Source: Cellulomonas sp. 73-145
Lineage (GTDB): Bacteria; Actinomycetota; Actinomycetes; Actinomycetales; Cellulomonadaceae
Length of the DNA stretch: 64,000 bases
Assembly (NCBI GenBank): GCA_001898185.1
Contig: MKTI01000010.1
Span: 124,001 to 188,000, forward strand
Direction of reading: 5' to 3'
Positions 24,577 through 32,588 of this stretch are shown here, one piece after another. Under the pieces are notes generated by a model. It searched no databases. It was not told the origin of the DNA and worked only from the letters and a program-made list of their open reading frames with translations. Both the position numbers and the translations under genes were made by a program. Every line of letters starts with the position of its first letter. The first letter of the stretch is position 1.

Positions 24577-24909
24577 TCATGCCTTGAACAGGTGCCGCCG
24601 GATGGCCGCGACGTTGGAGAAGATCCGGATGCCGAGCACGACGACCACGGCGGTGGACAGCTGCGTGCCGACGCCGAGCTGGTCGCCGAGGAACACGATG
24701 AAGGCCGCGACCAGCACGTTCGACAGGAACGACGTGAGGAACACCCGGTCGTCGAAGATGCCGTCGAGCAGGGCGCGCAGACCGCCGAACAGGGCGTCGA
24801 GGGCGGCGACCACCGCGATCGGCAGGTAGGGCTGCAGCTCCGCGGGGACCGTCGGGTGCACCAGCAGCCCGATGACCACCCCGATGGCCAGCCCGATGAC
24901 GGCGATCAC
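24577..24909 (-). CDS. sbp: Small basic protein Sbp (DUF1290)
   Basis: The 110-aa protein has three membrane spans (GLAIGVVIGLLVHPTV, YLPIAVVAALDALFGGL, VFLTSFLSNVLVAAFIVFLG) and the family pattern AALDALFGGLRALLDGIFDD. Sbp homologues lie next to division genes in Firmicutes and next to DUF881 genes in actinobacteria; the function is unknown. Here it sits between two DUF881 genes, overlapping the upstream one by four bases (GTGA) and nearly touching the downstream one, so the three proteins probably form a membrane complex. Confidence 0.9.
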   Translation of the reverse strand: MIAVIGLAIGVVIGLLVHPTVPAELQPYLPIAVVAALDALFGGLRALLDGIFDDRVFLTSFLSNVLVAAFIVFLGDQLGVGTQLSTAVVVVLGIRIFSNVAAIRRHLFKA

Positions 24910-25922
24910 CGGTCCTCCCCTCCCGTTCCCGGCGCGACGACGGACGACTGTGTCACAACCTCACCCGCCGCTGCACGAACCGACCGGGACGGCGTCGCCG
25001 TCGGCGTGGAGGCCGTGCGTGGCGTCGGCGTCGGCGACGGTGTGGGCGTCGGCGTCGGGCTCGGGGACGCGGACGCCGTCATCGAGGGCGTCGACGCCTC
25101 CTGCAGCGTCGTGGGGCCGGCACCCGGCAGCTGGAGCCGCCGTTGCGACGTCATGGTGACCCCGATCCCGTAGGTGGCGCGCAGTGTCGCCAGGTGCTGA
25201 CCGGCGCTCGACCGTGCCAGGGACGTCTGCAGGTCGGCCGCGGACCCGATCGCCTCGACCGTGTACGGGTTCACCAGCGGCACGAGGTCGACCAGCACCG
25301 CGCTGCCGGCCGTGCGGATCGCGGTGGTGGCGGTCAGCCGCTGGCCGTTGACCGCGATCGCCTCCGCACCGGCCGCCCACAGTCCGTTGACCAGCACCTG
25401 CAGGTCCACGTCCTGCACCCGAAGGTCGGGGTTGTCCTTGGTGGTGCCGTCGGACGGCGCGTCCGTCAGCACCACGCGCAGCCCCGGCCCGGAGACCGGC
25501 ACGAGCGCTGCGGAGACCGCCCATCGCTGCAGCTGGGCCAGGAGGGCCGGGTCGTCCGAGCGCAGCGCCTGGTTCTGCAGCGCGGCGATCTGGGCGCTGA
25601 GGTCGGCGTTCTGGGCCGCGAGCGACTCGGCGTCTGCCCGATGCTGGCGGACCTGCTGCTCCAGCAACCGGCGCGCGGCCACCGCACCGGCCTGCGGCTG
25701 CCGCAGGGAGAGGGTGGCGGTGGTGACGCCGAGGCCGAGCAGCAGTCCGACCACGACCAGCCAGACGGCCGTCCGACCACCGCGGTGCGGGGCCCCCGTC
25801 AGCGCGCGGCGACGAGCCGCCTCCGCGTATCCGGGGTCCAGCGGGCGGCGCTGCACCTCCGTCAGCAGCGTCATCGAGGCGTCGCGCACGCTCTCGGGCA
25901 CGTGGCTGTCGTGCCGAGCCAT
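24906..25922 (-). CDS. DUF881 membrane protein with Pro/Thr-rich tail
   Basis: The 338-aa protein has a basic cytoplasmic N-terminus, one membrane span (AVWLVVVGLLLGLGVTTAT), a coiled-coil (QVRQHRADAESLAAQNADLS) and a DUF881 domain (VPVSGPGLRVVLTDAP; LWAAGAEAIAVNGQRLTATT). An extracytoplasmic Ser/Pro/Thr tail (SPTPTPTPSPTPTPRTASTP) could be O-mannosylated or span the wall. The ATG at 25922 overlaps the stop of the phosphatidyltransferase gene (TGATG). It is the first of the DUF881-Sbp-DUF881 trio; function unknown. Confidence 0.87.
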   Translation of the reverse strand: MARHDSHVPESVRDASMTLLTEVQRRPLDPGYAEAARRRALTGAPHRGGRTAVWLVVVGLLLGLGVTTATLSLRQPQAGAVAARRLLEQQVRQHRADAESLAAQNADLSAQIAALQNQALRSDDPALLAQLQRWAVSAALVPVSGPGLRVVLTDAPSDGTTKDNPDLRVQDVDLQVLVNGLWAAGAEAIAVNGQRLTATTAIRTAGSAVLVDLVPLVNPYTVEAIGSAADLQTSLARSSAGQHLATLRATYGIGVTMTSQRRLQLPGAGPTTLQEASTPSMTASASPSPTPTPTPSPTPTPRTASTPTATPSRSVRAAAGEVVTQSSVVAPGTGGEDR

Positions 25923-26524
25923 CACGCCGCCCGGCTCCGGACCCGCAGCACCCGGCGCGCCTGCTCCAGGTAGAGCACGCCCGAGAACCAGTACAGGCCG
26001 ACACCCCACAGGGCGAAGGCCCAGCCGAGGACGGTCGCCACGGTCCCGAGCGCGCCCTGCCAGGTCGCCAGCAGCAGCAGCGGGAACGCGTAGAGCAGCG
26101 CGAACGTCCCGGCCTTCCCCGCCAGGTGCACCGGGAGCGGCGGCTCGCCCACGCGGGCGAGGACCAGCAGCATCAGCGCGAGCACCACGTCACGGGCGAC
26201 GAGAGCGACGACCAGCCACCACGGCACGACGCCGCGCCAGGCGAGCGCCACGATGGTGACCAGGATGAACAGCCGGTCGGCGGCCGGGTCGAGCAGCTGC
26301 CCGAGCCGGCTCACCTGCCCGAGCCGTCGCGCGAGCACCCCGTCGAGCCAGTCGCTCGCCCCGGAGACCGCCAGCACCGCGAAGGCCCACAGGTCCTGGC
26401 GCCGGACGAGGAGCACCGCGAACACCGGCACCAGCAGCAGCCGCGCGAAGCTGATCAGGTTCGGCACCGTGAGCACCCGGGTGCTCACGTCGTCGGTCCC
26501 GCTCACCGCCACCCCGCTCCCCAC
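25922..26524 (-). CDS. CDP-alcohol phosphatidyltransferase (PgsA-like)
   Basis: The 200-aa integral membrane enzyme transfers a phosphatidyl group from CDP-diacylglycerol to an alcohol. The defining motif D-x2-D-G-x2-A-R-x8-G-x3-D-x3-D is complete in SDWLDGVLARRLGQVSRLGQ and the following LLDPAADR. About six membrane spans are visible. Which alcohol is used (glycerol-3-phosphate, inositol phosphate, another lipid as in cardiolipin synthesis) is not clear from the motif. Several GTG starts lie close together (26524, 26512, 26506). It heads the DUF881/Sbp operon. Confidence 0.87.
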   Translation of the reverse strand: MGSGVAVSGTDDVSTRVLTVPNLISFARLLLVPVFAVLLVRRQDLWAFAVLAVSGASDWLDGVLARRLGQVSRLGQLLDPAADRLFILVTIVALAWRGVVPWWLVVALVARDVVLALMLLVLARVGEPPLPVHLAGKAGTFALLYAFPLLLLATWQGALGTVATVLGWAFALWGVGLYWFSGVLYLEQARRVLRVRSRAA

Positions 26525-26698
26525 CAGCTCCCCGGACCGCCCCCACGCAGCGGCCGATGCGCCCCGGCCGACGTCGGGCGGGATCGGCGCCGCTCACGCC
26601 CCTCGGGGGCGCCCCCATCGTAGGTGCCGCGACCTGCGGACGGACCCGCGCCGCTCCGCGCGACGGCACGGGTCCTGACCGCGTGCGACGCTGGTGCC

Positions 26699-27121
26699 GT
26701 GCCCGAGCTGAACGACCCCGCGGTGATCCACCGGCTGCTCACGACACCTGGGCGCTGGGCCGTCGTCGGGCTGTCGACGAACACCGCCCGTGCCGCGTAC
26801 TCCGTGGCCTCCTACCTGCAGGAGCTGGGTCAGGAGATCGTGCCGGTGCACCCCAGCGCGCCGACCGTGCACGGAGCCGCGGGGGTCGCGACGGTGCTCG
26901 ACGTGCCGCCGCCCGTCGACGTCGTGGACGTGTTCGTCAACAGCTCCCACGCGGGACCGGTGGTCGACCACGCGATCGAGGTCGGCGCCGGAGCCGTCTG
27001 GTTGCAGCTCGGTGTGGTGGACGAGGCCGCGGCCGCACGGGCGCTCGCAGCCGGGCTCGACGTGGTCATGGACCGCTGCCCTGCCATCGAGGGACGCCGG
27101 CTGGGGCTGCCGCGCCGCTGA
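26699..27121 (+). CDS. CoA-binding domain protein (YccU-like)
   Basis: The 140-aa Rossmann-fold protein reads RWAVVGLSTNTARAAYSVAS, an A/S-rich nucleotide loop, then IVPVHPSAP, VDVVDVFVNSSHAG and AVWLQLGVV, the pattern of stand-alone CoA-binding proteins related to the succinyl-CoA synthetase alpha subunit N-terminus. A cysteine in VVMDRCPAIE is conserved in the family. The role is unknown. The GTG start gives a family-sized protein; a longer frame upstream is Arg-rich and unlikely. It diverges from the phosphatidyltransferase gene. Confidence 0.85.
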   Translation: MPELNDPAVIHRLLTTPGRWAVVGLSTNTARAAYSVASYLQELGQEIVPVHPSAPTVHGAAGVATVLDVPPPVDVVDVFVNSSHAGPVVDHAIEVGAGAVWLQLGVVDEAAAARALAAGLDVVMDRCPAIEGRRLGLPRR

Positions 27122-27353
27122 ACGCGGCCGTGGTGCATGTCACCCGACGCGTCTCGCGGCGCTCCGGCCTGCGACAGGTAGGATGACCTGGTTCAGAGTT
27201 CGTCGCGTCCCCCCGGGCGCGTCCCGCGGGACCTCGCGGGCCGCCCTCGTGTCGTGCAGCCGCCCATGGCGGCCAGGTGTGTCGGGGAAGTGACCGGCCG
27301 GGCGTCGTACGCCTGGTTCAGGACTCACCCTCGATCGATCGGTTCCGCACGCC
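27122..27353 (+). promoter_or_regulatory. Structured 5' leader of the DEAD-box helicase gene
   Basis: TAGGAT at 27179-27184 could be the -10, which gives a leader of about 160 bases. It holds the 12-bp palindrome GTCCCGCGGGAC (27221-27232), a second G/C-rich pairing region, a possible 36-codon reading frame (27183-27293) and two copies of CCTGGTTCAG-like sequence (near 27187 and 27311). Confidence 0.45.
27183..27293 (+). CDS. Possible upstream ORF in the helicase leader, 36 aa
   Basis: ATG at 27183 overlaps the putative -10 box, so it would be read only if transcription starts upstream of the box considered here. The peptide MTWFRVRRVPPGASRG... is basic and has no recognisable motif. It spans the palindrome at 27221-27232, so ribosome movement could affect folding. 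Weak evidence; listed for completeness. Confidence 0.15.
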   Translation: MTWFRVRRVPPGASRGTSRAALVSCSRPWRPGVSGK

Positions 27354-29180
27354 ATGAGCACCACTCTGCCCGCTACCACCATGCCCACCTCCGGGTCCGA
27401 GCCCGCCGAGGCGCCGGCCACCCCGGTGCCGGCTGTCGCGACGTCGACGTTCGACGACCTCGACCTCCCCGCACCGCTGCGCCGCGCGGTCGCGGACCTG
27501 GGCTTCGCCACCCCGTCGGCCGTCCAGGCCGCGACGATCCCCGCCCTGCTGGCCGGCCGCGACCTGGTCGGCGTCGCCCAGACGGGCACCGGCAAGACGG
27601 CGGCCTTCGGGCTCCCGCTGCTCGCCGCGATCGACCCGGAGCTGCGGGCCGTCCAGGCCGTCGTGCTGACCCCGACCCGCGAGCTCGCGCTGCAGGTGGC
27701 CGAGGCGATCGAGTCGTTCGCCCAGCACCTGCCGGGCGTCGGCGTGGTGGCCGTGTACGGCGGTGCGCCGTACCTGCCGCAGCAGCGCGCGCTCGCGCGC
27801 GGCGCCCAGGTGGTGGTCGGCACGCCCGGCCGCGTCCTGGACCACCTGGAGCGGCGGACGCTGGTGCTGGACGAGCTGCGCTTCCTGGTGCTCGACGAGG
27901 CCGACGAGATGCTGCGCATGGGCTTCGCCGAGGACGTCGACCGCGTCCTCAGCTCGGCGCCGGAGCGCCGCCAGATGGCCCTGTTCTCCGCAACGATGCC
28001 GCCGGCGATCCGTCGGGTCGCCGAGCAGCACCTGGTCGACCCGGCGCAGGTCACCGTGTCCCGGCAGTCGTCGACCGTCACGACGGTCCGCCAGACGTAC
28101 GCCGTGGTGCCGTTCCGGCACAAGACGGGTGCGCTGGCTCGGGTGCTCGCGGTGTCCGACGCGGACGCGAGCATCGTCTTCGTCCGCACCCGTGAGGCCG
28201 CCGAGCAGGTGGGCTCGGCGCTGGTGGAGCGCGGCGTCTCCGCCGCGTACATCTCCGGCGACGTGGCGCAGGGCGAGCGGGAGAAGATCGTCGACCGGCT
28301 GCGCTCGGGGGCGCTCGACGTGCTGGTGGCCACCGACGTCGCCGCCCGTGGGCTCGACGTGGACCGCATCGGCCTCGTGGTGAACTTCGACGTGCCCCGC
28401 GAGCCGGAGGCCTACGTGCACCGCATCGGGCGGACCGGGCGGGCCGGCCGCGCAGGCGAGGCGCTCACCTTCGTCACACCCGCCGAGCAGGGCAAGCTGC
28501 GCCAGATCGAGCGCACCACCCGCGTGCAGCTCGAGCAGATCCAGATCCCGACGCCGGCGCAGGTCTCCGCGCACCGGGTGGGCGTGCTGCTCGCTCGCGC
28601 CGACGAGCGGGCCGCTCTGGGCCGCCTCGAGGCGTACCAGGAAGCCATCGCGACCCACCTGGCGGAGCGGCCCGGCACCGACCTGGCGCAGCTGCTGGCG
28701 GTCGTGGCCGCACTGGCGGTCGGCGACGACGGCCCGACCCCGCGCCCTGAGCTCGGTGACGACCTGGACGACGCGCTGAGCCGCGCGCGGCTCAGCGACG
28801 CACCCGAGCGCCACACCTCGCAGCACACCTCCGACGGTGGCCGCCGGCGCACCGACACCCGTCGCGCGGACGGCAGCACCCGCTACCGCGTGGCCGTCGG
28901 CCACCGCGACGGCGTGCAGCCGAACGCCCTGGTCGGGGCCCTGACGAACGAGGGCGGGCTGACCGGCAAGGACCTCGGCAAGATCGACATCTTCGGGTCG
29001 TTCTCGCTGGTGGACATCCCGGCCGGCCTCACGCCCGAGGTGGTGGAGCGGCTGAGCCGGACGCGGGTGGCCGGACGGCCGCTGCGCATCCGGCTGGACA
29101 GCGGACCGCGCGACAGCGGACCGCGGGCCCCGCACGGTCCGAGCCGTCCCGCCGGGCACGTGCACGCCGCCCGGCACTGA
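27354..29180 (+). CDS. DEAD-box RNA helicase with DbpA-like C-terminal domain
   Basis: The 608-aa helicase would unwind RNA duplexes in ribosome assembly or cold adaptation. All core motifs are readable: Q motif (FDDLDLPAPLRRAV, Q at SAVQAATIP), I AQTGTGKT, Ia PTRELALQV, II LDEADEML, III FSATMP, IV IVFVRTRE, V DVAARGLD, VI HRIGRTGRAGR. After a spacer, residues 510-580 form a DbpA-type RNA-binding domain (YRVAVGHRDGVQPNALVGAL, IGKIDIFGSFS-like IDIFGSFSLVDIP), as in DeaD/CsdA proteins. A long leader precedes the ATG, and a strong hairpin follows the gene. Confidence 0.93.
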   Translation: MSTTLPATTMPTSGSEPAEAPATPVPAVATSTFDDLDLPAPLRRAVADLGFATPSAVQAATIPALLAGRDLVGVAQTGTGKTAAFGLPLLAAIDPELRAVQAVVLTPTRELALQVAEAIESFAQHLPGVGVVAVYGGAPYLPQQRALARGAQVVVGTPGRVLDHLERRTLVLDELRFLVLDEADEMLRMGFAEDVDRVLSSAPERRQMALFSATMPPAIRRVAEQHLVDPAQVTVSRQSSTVTTVRQTYAVVPFRHKTGALARVLAVSDADASIVFVRTREAAEQVGSALVERGVSAAYISGDVAQGEREKIVDRLRSGALDVLVATDVAARGLDVDRIGLVVNFDVPREPEAYVHRIGRTGRAGRAGEALTFVTPAEQGKLRQIERTTRVQLEQIQIPTPAQVSAHRVGVLLARADERAALGRLEAYQEAIATHLAERPGTDLAQLLAVVAALAVGDDGPTPRPELGDDLDDALSRARLSDAPERHTSQHTSDGGRRRTDTRRADGSTRYRVAVGHRDGVQPNALVGALTNEGGLTGKDLGKIDIFGSFSLVDIPAGLTPEVVERLSRTRVAGRPLRIRLDSGPRDSGPRAPHGPSRPAGHVHAARH

Positions 29181-29225
29181 CGGCGCGGGCGTCACCGTCG
29201 CACGACGGACGGCGCCCCGAGCACG

Positions 29226-29268
29226 ACGACGAGGGCCCCGCGGCTGCTGCCGGCGGGGCCCTCGTCGT
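29226..29268. terminator. 16-bp perfect stem terminator between convergent genes
   Basis: Arms 29226-29241 and 29253-29268 pair perfectly over 16 bases around an 11-base loop. It lies between the stops of the helicase (plus) and threonine aldolase (minus) genes, so it probably serves both. There is no T-run, as often in very GC-rich genomes. Confidence 0.75.
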
Positions 29269-29318
29269 CCGAGCCTGGCTGGCCGCAGGAGCCTGGCGAG
29301 GCCCCTCGGCCGGGTTCG

Positions 29319-30374
29319 TCAGGCCCGGACCATGGCCGACTCGAGCGCGGCGGCGACCAAGGCGTCCACGTCGGCGGGGTCGGTGTCGAAGGCGCACATC
29401 AGGCGCACCTCCCCCGTCTCCGCCGCCCAGTCGTAGAAGTGGTACGTCTGCCGCAGGTCGGCCGCCATCGCCGCGGGCATGCGGACGAACACCGCGTTGC
29501 CCTGCGTCGGCTGCGTCGGCTCGATGCCCGGGACCTGCTCCAGGCCGGCGCGCAGCCGGGCTGCCATCGCGTTGGCGTGCCGCGCCGAGCGCAGCCAGAG
29601 GTCGCCCTCGTACAGCGCGAGCAGCTGTGCGGAGACGAAGCGCATCTTCGAGGCGAGCTGCAGGTCGATCTTGCGCAGGTAGTCGATGCCCTCGACCGCC
29701 GACCTGTCGAGCACCACGATCGCCTCGCCGAGCACGGCGCCGTTCTTGGTCCCGCCGAGGGAGACCACGTCCACGCCGACGTCGGTGGTCAGCGCACGCA
29801 GCGGCACGTCGAGGAACGCCGCGGCGTTCGACAGGCGGGAGCCGTCGAGGTGCACGCGAAGGCCCTGGCTGTGGGCGTGGTCGGTGATCGCGCGGATCTC
29901 CGCGGGCGTGTAGGCGGTGCCGAGCTCCGTGGACTGCGTGATGGACACCACCCCGGGCTGGGCGCGGTGCGCGTCGCCCCGGCCGCCGAGCTGGGTGGCG
30001 ACGAGCTCGGGGGTCAGCTTGCCGTCAGGGGTCTCGACCGGCAGGAGCTTCAGTCCGGCGACGCGCTCCGGGGCGGCGTTCTCGTCGGTGTTGACGTGCG
30101 CCGTCGCGGTGCATATCACCGCGCCCCAGCGCGGCAGCATCGACTGGAGCGAGATCACGTTGGCACCGGTGCCGTTGAGCACCGGGTACACGTCGGCGTC
30201 GGCCCCCAGCTGCTGCGACAGCACAGCACCCAGCCGTGCGGTGTACGGATCAGCGCCGTACGCGGGGACGTGCCCGCCGGCGGCCTCGGCGATTGCGGCG
30301 AGCACCTCGGGGTGCGCGCCGGCGTAGTTGTCCGAGCCGAAGTCGTGGTGGGACGGGTCGTGGAGTGCAGTCAC
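29319..30374 (-). CDS. Low-specificity threonine aldolase family protein
   Basis: The 351-aa PLP enzyme would split threonine or allo-threonine (or a related beta-hydroxy amino acid) into glycine and an aldehyde. HDFGSDNYAGAHPEVLAAI at the N-terminus, HLDGSRLSNAA and the PLP-lysine motif SLGGTKNGAVLGE are family landmarks; AHVNTDENAAPER carries the substrate-side residues. The GTG at 30374 is chosen because the family N-terminus begins about there and GGGGG precedes it; the longer frame to 30497 is Arg-rich. It stands alone. Confidence 0.87.
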   Translation of the reverse strand: MTALHDPSHHDFGSDNYAGAHPEVLAAIAEAAGGHVPAYGADPYTARLGAVLSQQLGADADVYPVLNGTGANVISLQSMLPRWGAVICTATAHVNTDENAAPERVAGLKLLPVETPDGKLTPELVATQLGGRGDAHRAQPGVVSITQSTELGTAYTPAEIRAITDHAHSQGLRVHLDGSRLSNAAAFLDVPLRALTTDVGVDVVSLGGTKNGAVLGEAIVVLDRSAVEGIDYLRKIDLQLASKMRFVSAQLLALYEGDLWLRSARHANAMAARLRAGLEQVPGIEPTQPTQGNAVFVRMPAAMAADLRQTYHFYDWAAETGEVRLMCAFDTDPADVDALVAAALESAMVRA

Positions 30375-30517
30375 GACCCCCAGTCTCGCGCACCGGTGCG
30401 ACACGTCCGTGCGGCGAGGTCCGGCGGTGCGGGGTCGGCAGGCAGCCCGAGCGGGCGCGCACGACCTGCGTGATGATCGGGCGGAACGCCCGTCCATCCC
30501 GTCCGAGGAGGCCGCCC

Positions 30518-31087
30518 GTGACAGCGCCGGGGACGTCCGAACCGCAGACGCCGCAGCAGGCCGGCCGGCAGCAGCCGTCCGGCGGCGCGGGCCGGGACGA
30601 CCAGCACGACGCCACCCGGCACGAGACCGAGGCGGAGCGCATGGACCGCAACTGGGACGAGCTGATGCAGGAGCTGCGCGTCACCCAGACCGGTGCGCAG
30701 ATCCTGGTCGGCTTCCTGCTGACGGTGCCGTTCCAGCAGCGGTTCGCCCAGCTGGACCACTACCAGCGCAGCGTCTACCTGGTGCTGGTCGCGCTCGCGG
30801 TGCTGGCGACCGTGCTGATCGTCACGCCGGTCAGCCTGCACCGGCTGCTGTTCCGGCGGCGGATGAAGCGGGAGCTGGTCAAGGCGGGCAGCGTGTTCGC
30901 GCTCGCGGGGCTGGGCGTGCTCGCCGTCGTGCTGACGGGGGTGCCGCTGCTGCTGTTCGACATCGTCGTCTCACGGCATGCGGGGTGGGTCGCCGCCGCC
31001 GTGGTGGCGGTGCTGCTGGCCATCTGCTGGTGGACCGTCCCGCGGCTGATGGGACGCGACGCACCACCGCCGCAGCCACCGCGCTGA
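30518..31087 (+). CDS. DUF6328-like membrane protein
   Basis: The 189-aa protein has a polar N-terminus (about 50 residues, Gln/Thr/Pro-rich) and four membrane spans (AQILVGFLLTVPF, VYLVLVALAVLATVLIV, VFALAGLGVLAVVLTGVPLL, WVAAAVVAVLLAICWWTV). The core NWDELMQELRVTQTGAQILV followed by FQQRFAQLDHYQRSVYL matches a family of actinobacterial four-span proteins of unknown function. The GTG at 30518 has GGAGG six bases upstream. It converges on the Fur-family gene. Confidence 0.8.
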   Translation: MTAPGTSEPQTPQQAGRQQPSGGAGRDDQHDATRHETEAERMDRNWDELMQELRVTQTGAQILVGFLLTVPFQQRFAQLDHYQRSVYLVLVALAVLATVLIVTPVSLHRLLFRRRMKRELVKAGSVFALAGLGVLAVVLTGVPLLLFDIVVSRHAGWVAAAVVAVLLAICWWTVPRLMGRDAPPPQPPR

Positions 31088-31096
31088 CGGACCGGC

Positions 31097-31510
31097 TCAG
31101 CGCCCAGCGTCCGCCGCGGCCGCCCGGCAGGCGCTGCAGGTCCCGGTCAGCTCGATGACGTGGTCCACGTCGGTGAACCCGTGCGCCGCACCGACCTGCT
31201 CGGCCCAGCTCTCCGCCGCCGGCCCGTCGATCTCCACGGTCCGGCCGCAGCTGCGGCAGACGAGGTGGTGGTGGTGGCTGCGCTCGGCGCAGCGGCGGTA
31301 GACCGACTCCCCCTCGGCGGTGCGCATGGTGTCGACCTCGCCGGAGTCCGCGAGCGCCTGCACCGTGCGGTACACGGTGGCGAGGCCGACCCCGGAGCCG
31401 CGGTGGCGCAGCAGGTCGTGCAGCTGCTGGGCGCTGCGGAACTCCTCGACGTCGTGCAGCAGGTCGAGGATCTCGGCCCGCTGCTTGGTGTGCCGTTGCG
31501 GCTCGGCCAT
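31097..31510 (-). CDS. zur: Fur-family metalloregulator, Zur-like
   Basis: The 137-aa repressor has the Fur winged HTH (RAEILDLLHDVEEFRSAQQL, GVGLATVYRTVQALADSGEV) and a metal-binding C-terminal part with HHHHLVCRSCG and GTCSACRA, the two CxxC pairs of the structural zinc site. The histidine-rich strand and overall length resemble FurB/Zur of actinobacteria, which represses zinc uptake when zinc is plentiful; iron-type Fur cannot be excluded. AGGAG lies seven bases before the ATG. An imperfect dyad (TGAGA...TCCCA, 31527-31541) in the promoter may be an autoregulatory site. Confidence 0.88.
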   Translation of the reverse strand: MAEPQRHTKQRAEILDLLHDVEEFRSAQQLHDLLRHRGSGVGLATVYRTVQALADSGEVDTMRTAEGESVYRRCAERSHHHHLVCRSCGRTVEIDGPAAESWAEQVGAAHGFTDVDHVIELTGTCSACRAAAADAGR

Positions 31511-31544
31511 CGGCGCGCTCCTGTTGAGAGTGATTCCCAGCAGT

Positions 31545-32588
31545 CTAGCGGGGTCGGTGCACCAGCTGGTCGACCGGCAGGGTGGTGATCACCCGGTCGG
31601 GGCCGATGCCGTGCTGCACGGCCCGTTCGCACCCCGCGATCAGCCAGTCGAGCTGGCCGGGCGCGTGCGAGTCGGTGTCGATGGTGAAGACGCAGCCGGC
31701 GTCGACGGCGATCTGCAGCAGCTCGTGCGGCGGGTCGAGCCGGTCCGGACGGCAGTTGATCTCGACGGCGACACCGTTCTCGGCGCACGCGTCGAACACC
31801 GCACGGGCGTCGAACTCGCTGGGCGGCCGAGGCCGTCCGCCCGTCAGGCGGCGGCCGGTGCAGTGGCCCAGCACGTCCGTGTGCGGGTCGGCGACGGCCG
31901 CCAGCATCCGGCGCGTCATCGCGGCGCGGTCCATCCGCAGCTTGGAGTGCACCGAGGCGACGACGACGTCCAGCCGCTGCAGCAGCGCCGGCTCCTGGTC
32001 CAGGGTGCCGTCGTCGAGGATGTCAACCTCGATGCCGGTGAGCACGCTGAACGGTGCGACGGCGCGGTTCAGCGCCTCGATCTCCTCGAGCTGGGCCGTC
32101 AAGCGTGCCGGGGACAGGCCGTTGGCCACCGTGAGGCGCGGTGAGTGGTCCGTGATGGCGAGGTACTCGTGCCCGAGCGAGGTCGCCGCCAGCACCATCT
32201 CCTGGATGGACGTGGTGCCGTCGCTGGCCTGCGAGTGGGCGTGCAGGTCGCCCCGCAGCGCAGCGCGGAGCTCAGCCGCGGGGCCTACGGGCGCGGGGCT
32301 GGAGGCCAGCTCGGCCTCGAGCCGGTCGAGGTACTCGACGCGGGCACCACGGAGCACCTGGGTGACCACCTCCGCCGTCCGGGCCCCGACGCCGGGGAGG
32401 TCGTCGAGCGAGCCCGCGGCGGCGAGCGCCAGCACCTGGTCCGGCGGGGTGCGCTCGACGCTCCCGGCGGCGGCGCGGAACGCCTCCGATCGGTAGGCGC
32501 TGGCCTGACCGCGTTCGAGCAGGAAGGCGATGCGTCGCAGCGCTGCGACGGCCTCGTCGCGCCCCTGCTGCGCCGTACGTCCGGTCAC
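31545..32588 (-). CDS. PHP-domain protein with helix-hairpin-helix N-terminus (PolX-like)
   Basis: The 347-aa protein has an N-terminal helical part with a helix-hairpin-helix (SLDDLPGVGARTAEVVTQVL), as in the 8-kDa domain of family-X polymerases, joined to a PHP phosphoesterase domain beginning RGDLHAHSQASDG and continuing with LAITDHSPRLTVANGL, VDILDDGTLD and ASVHSK. The palm polymerase domain of PolX is missing. Bacterial PolX PHP domains act as exonucleases in repair. The GTG overlaps the Ku stop by four bases, so a DNA-end processing role with Ku is likely. Confidence 0.85.
   Translation of the reverse strand: MTGRTAQQGRDEAVAALRRIAFLLERGQASAYRSEAFRAAAGSVERTPPDQVLALAAAGSLDDLPGVGARTAEVVTQVLRGARVEYLDRLEAELASSPAPVGPAAELRAALRGDLHAHSQASDGTTSIQEMVLAATSLGHEYLAITDHSPRLTVANGLSPARLTAQLEEIEALNRAVAPFSVLTGIEVDILDDGTLDQEPALLQRLDVVVASVHSKLRMDRAAMTRRMLAAVADPHTDVLGHCTGRRLTGGRPRPPSEFDARAVFDACAENGVAVEINCRPDRLDPPHELLQIAVDAGCVFTIDTDSHAPGQLDWLIAGCERAVQHGIGPDRVITTLPVDQLVHRPR

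Noticed and set aside
24960-25100. Pro/Thr repeat codons as a possible short-tandem-repeat phase-variation tract
   Set aside because: The units are irregular at DNA level and code for a low-complexity tail; no homopolymer or perfect repeat run likely to slip.
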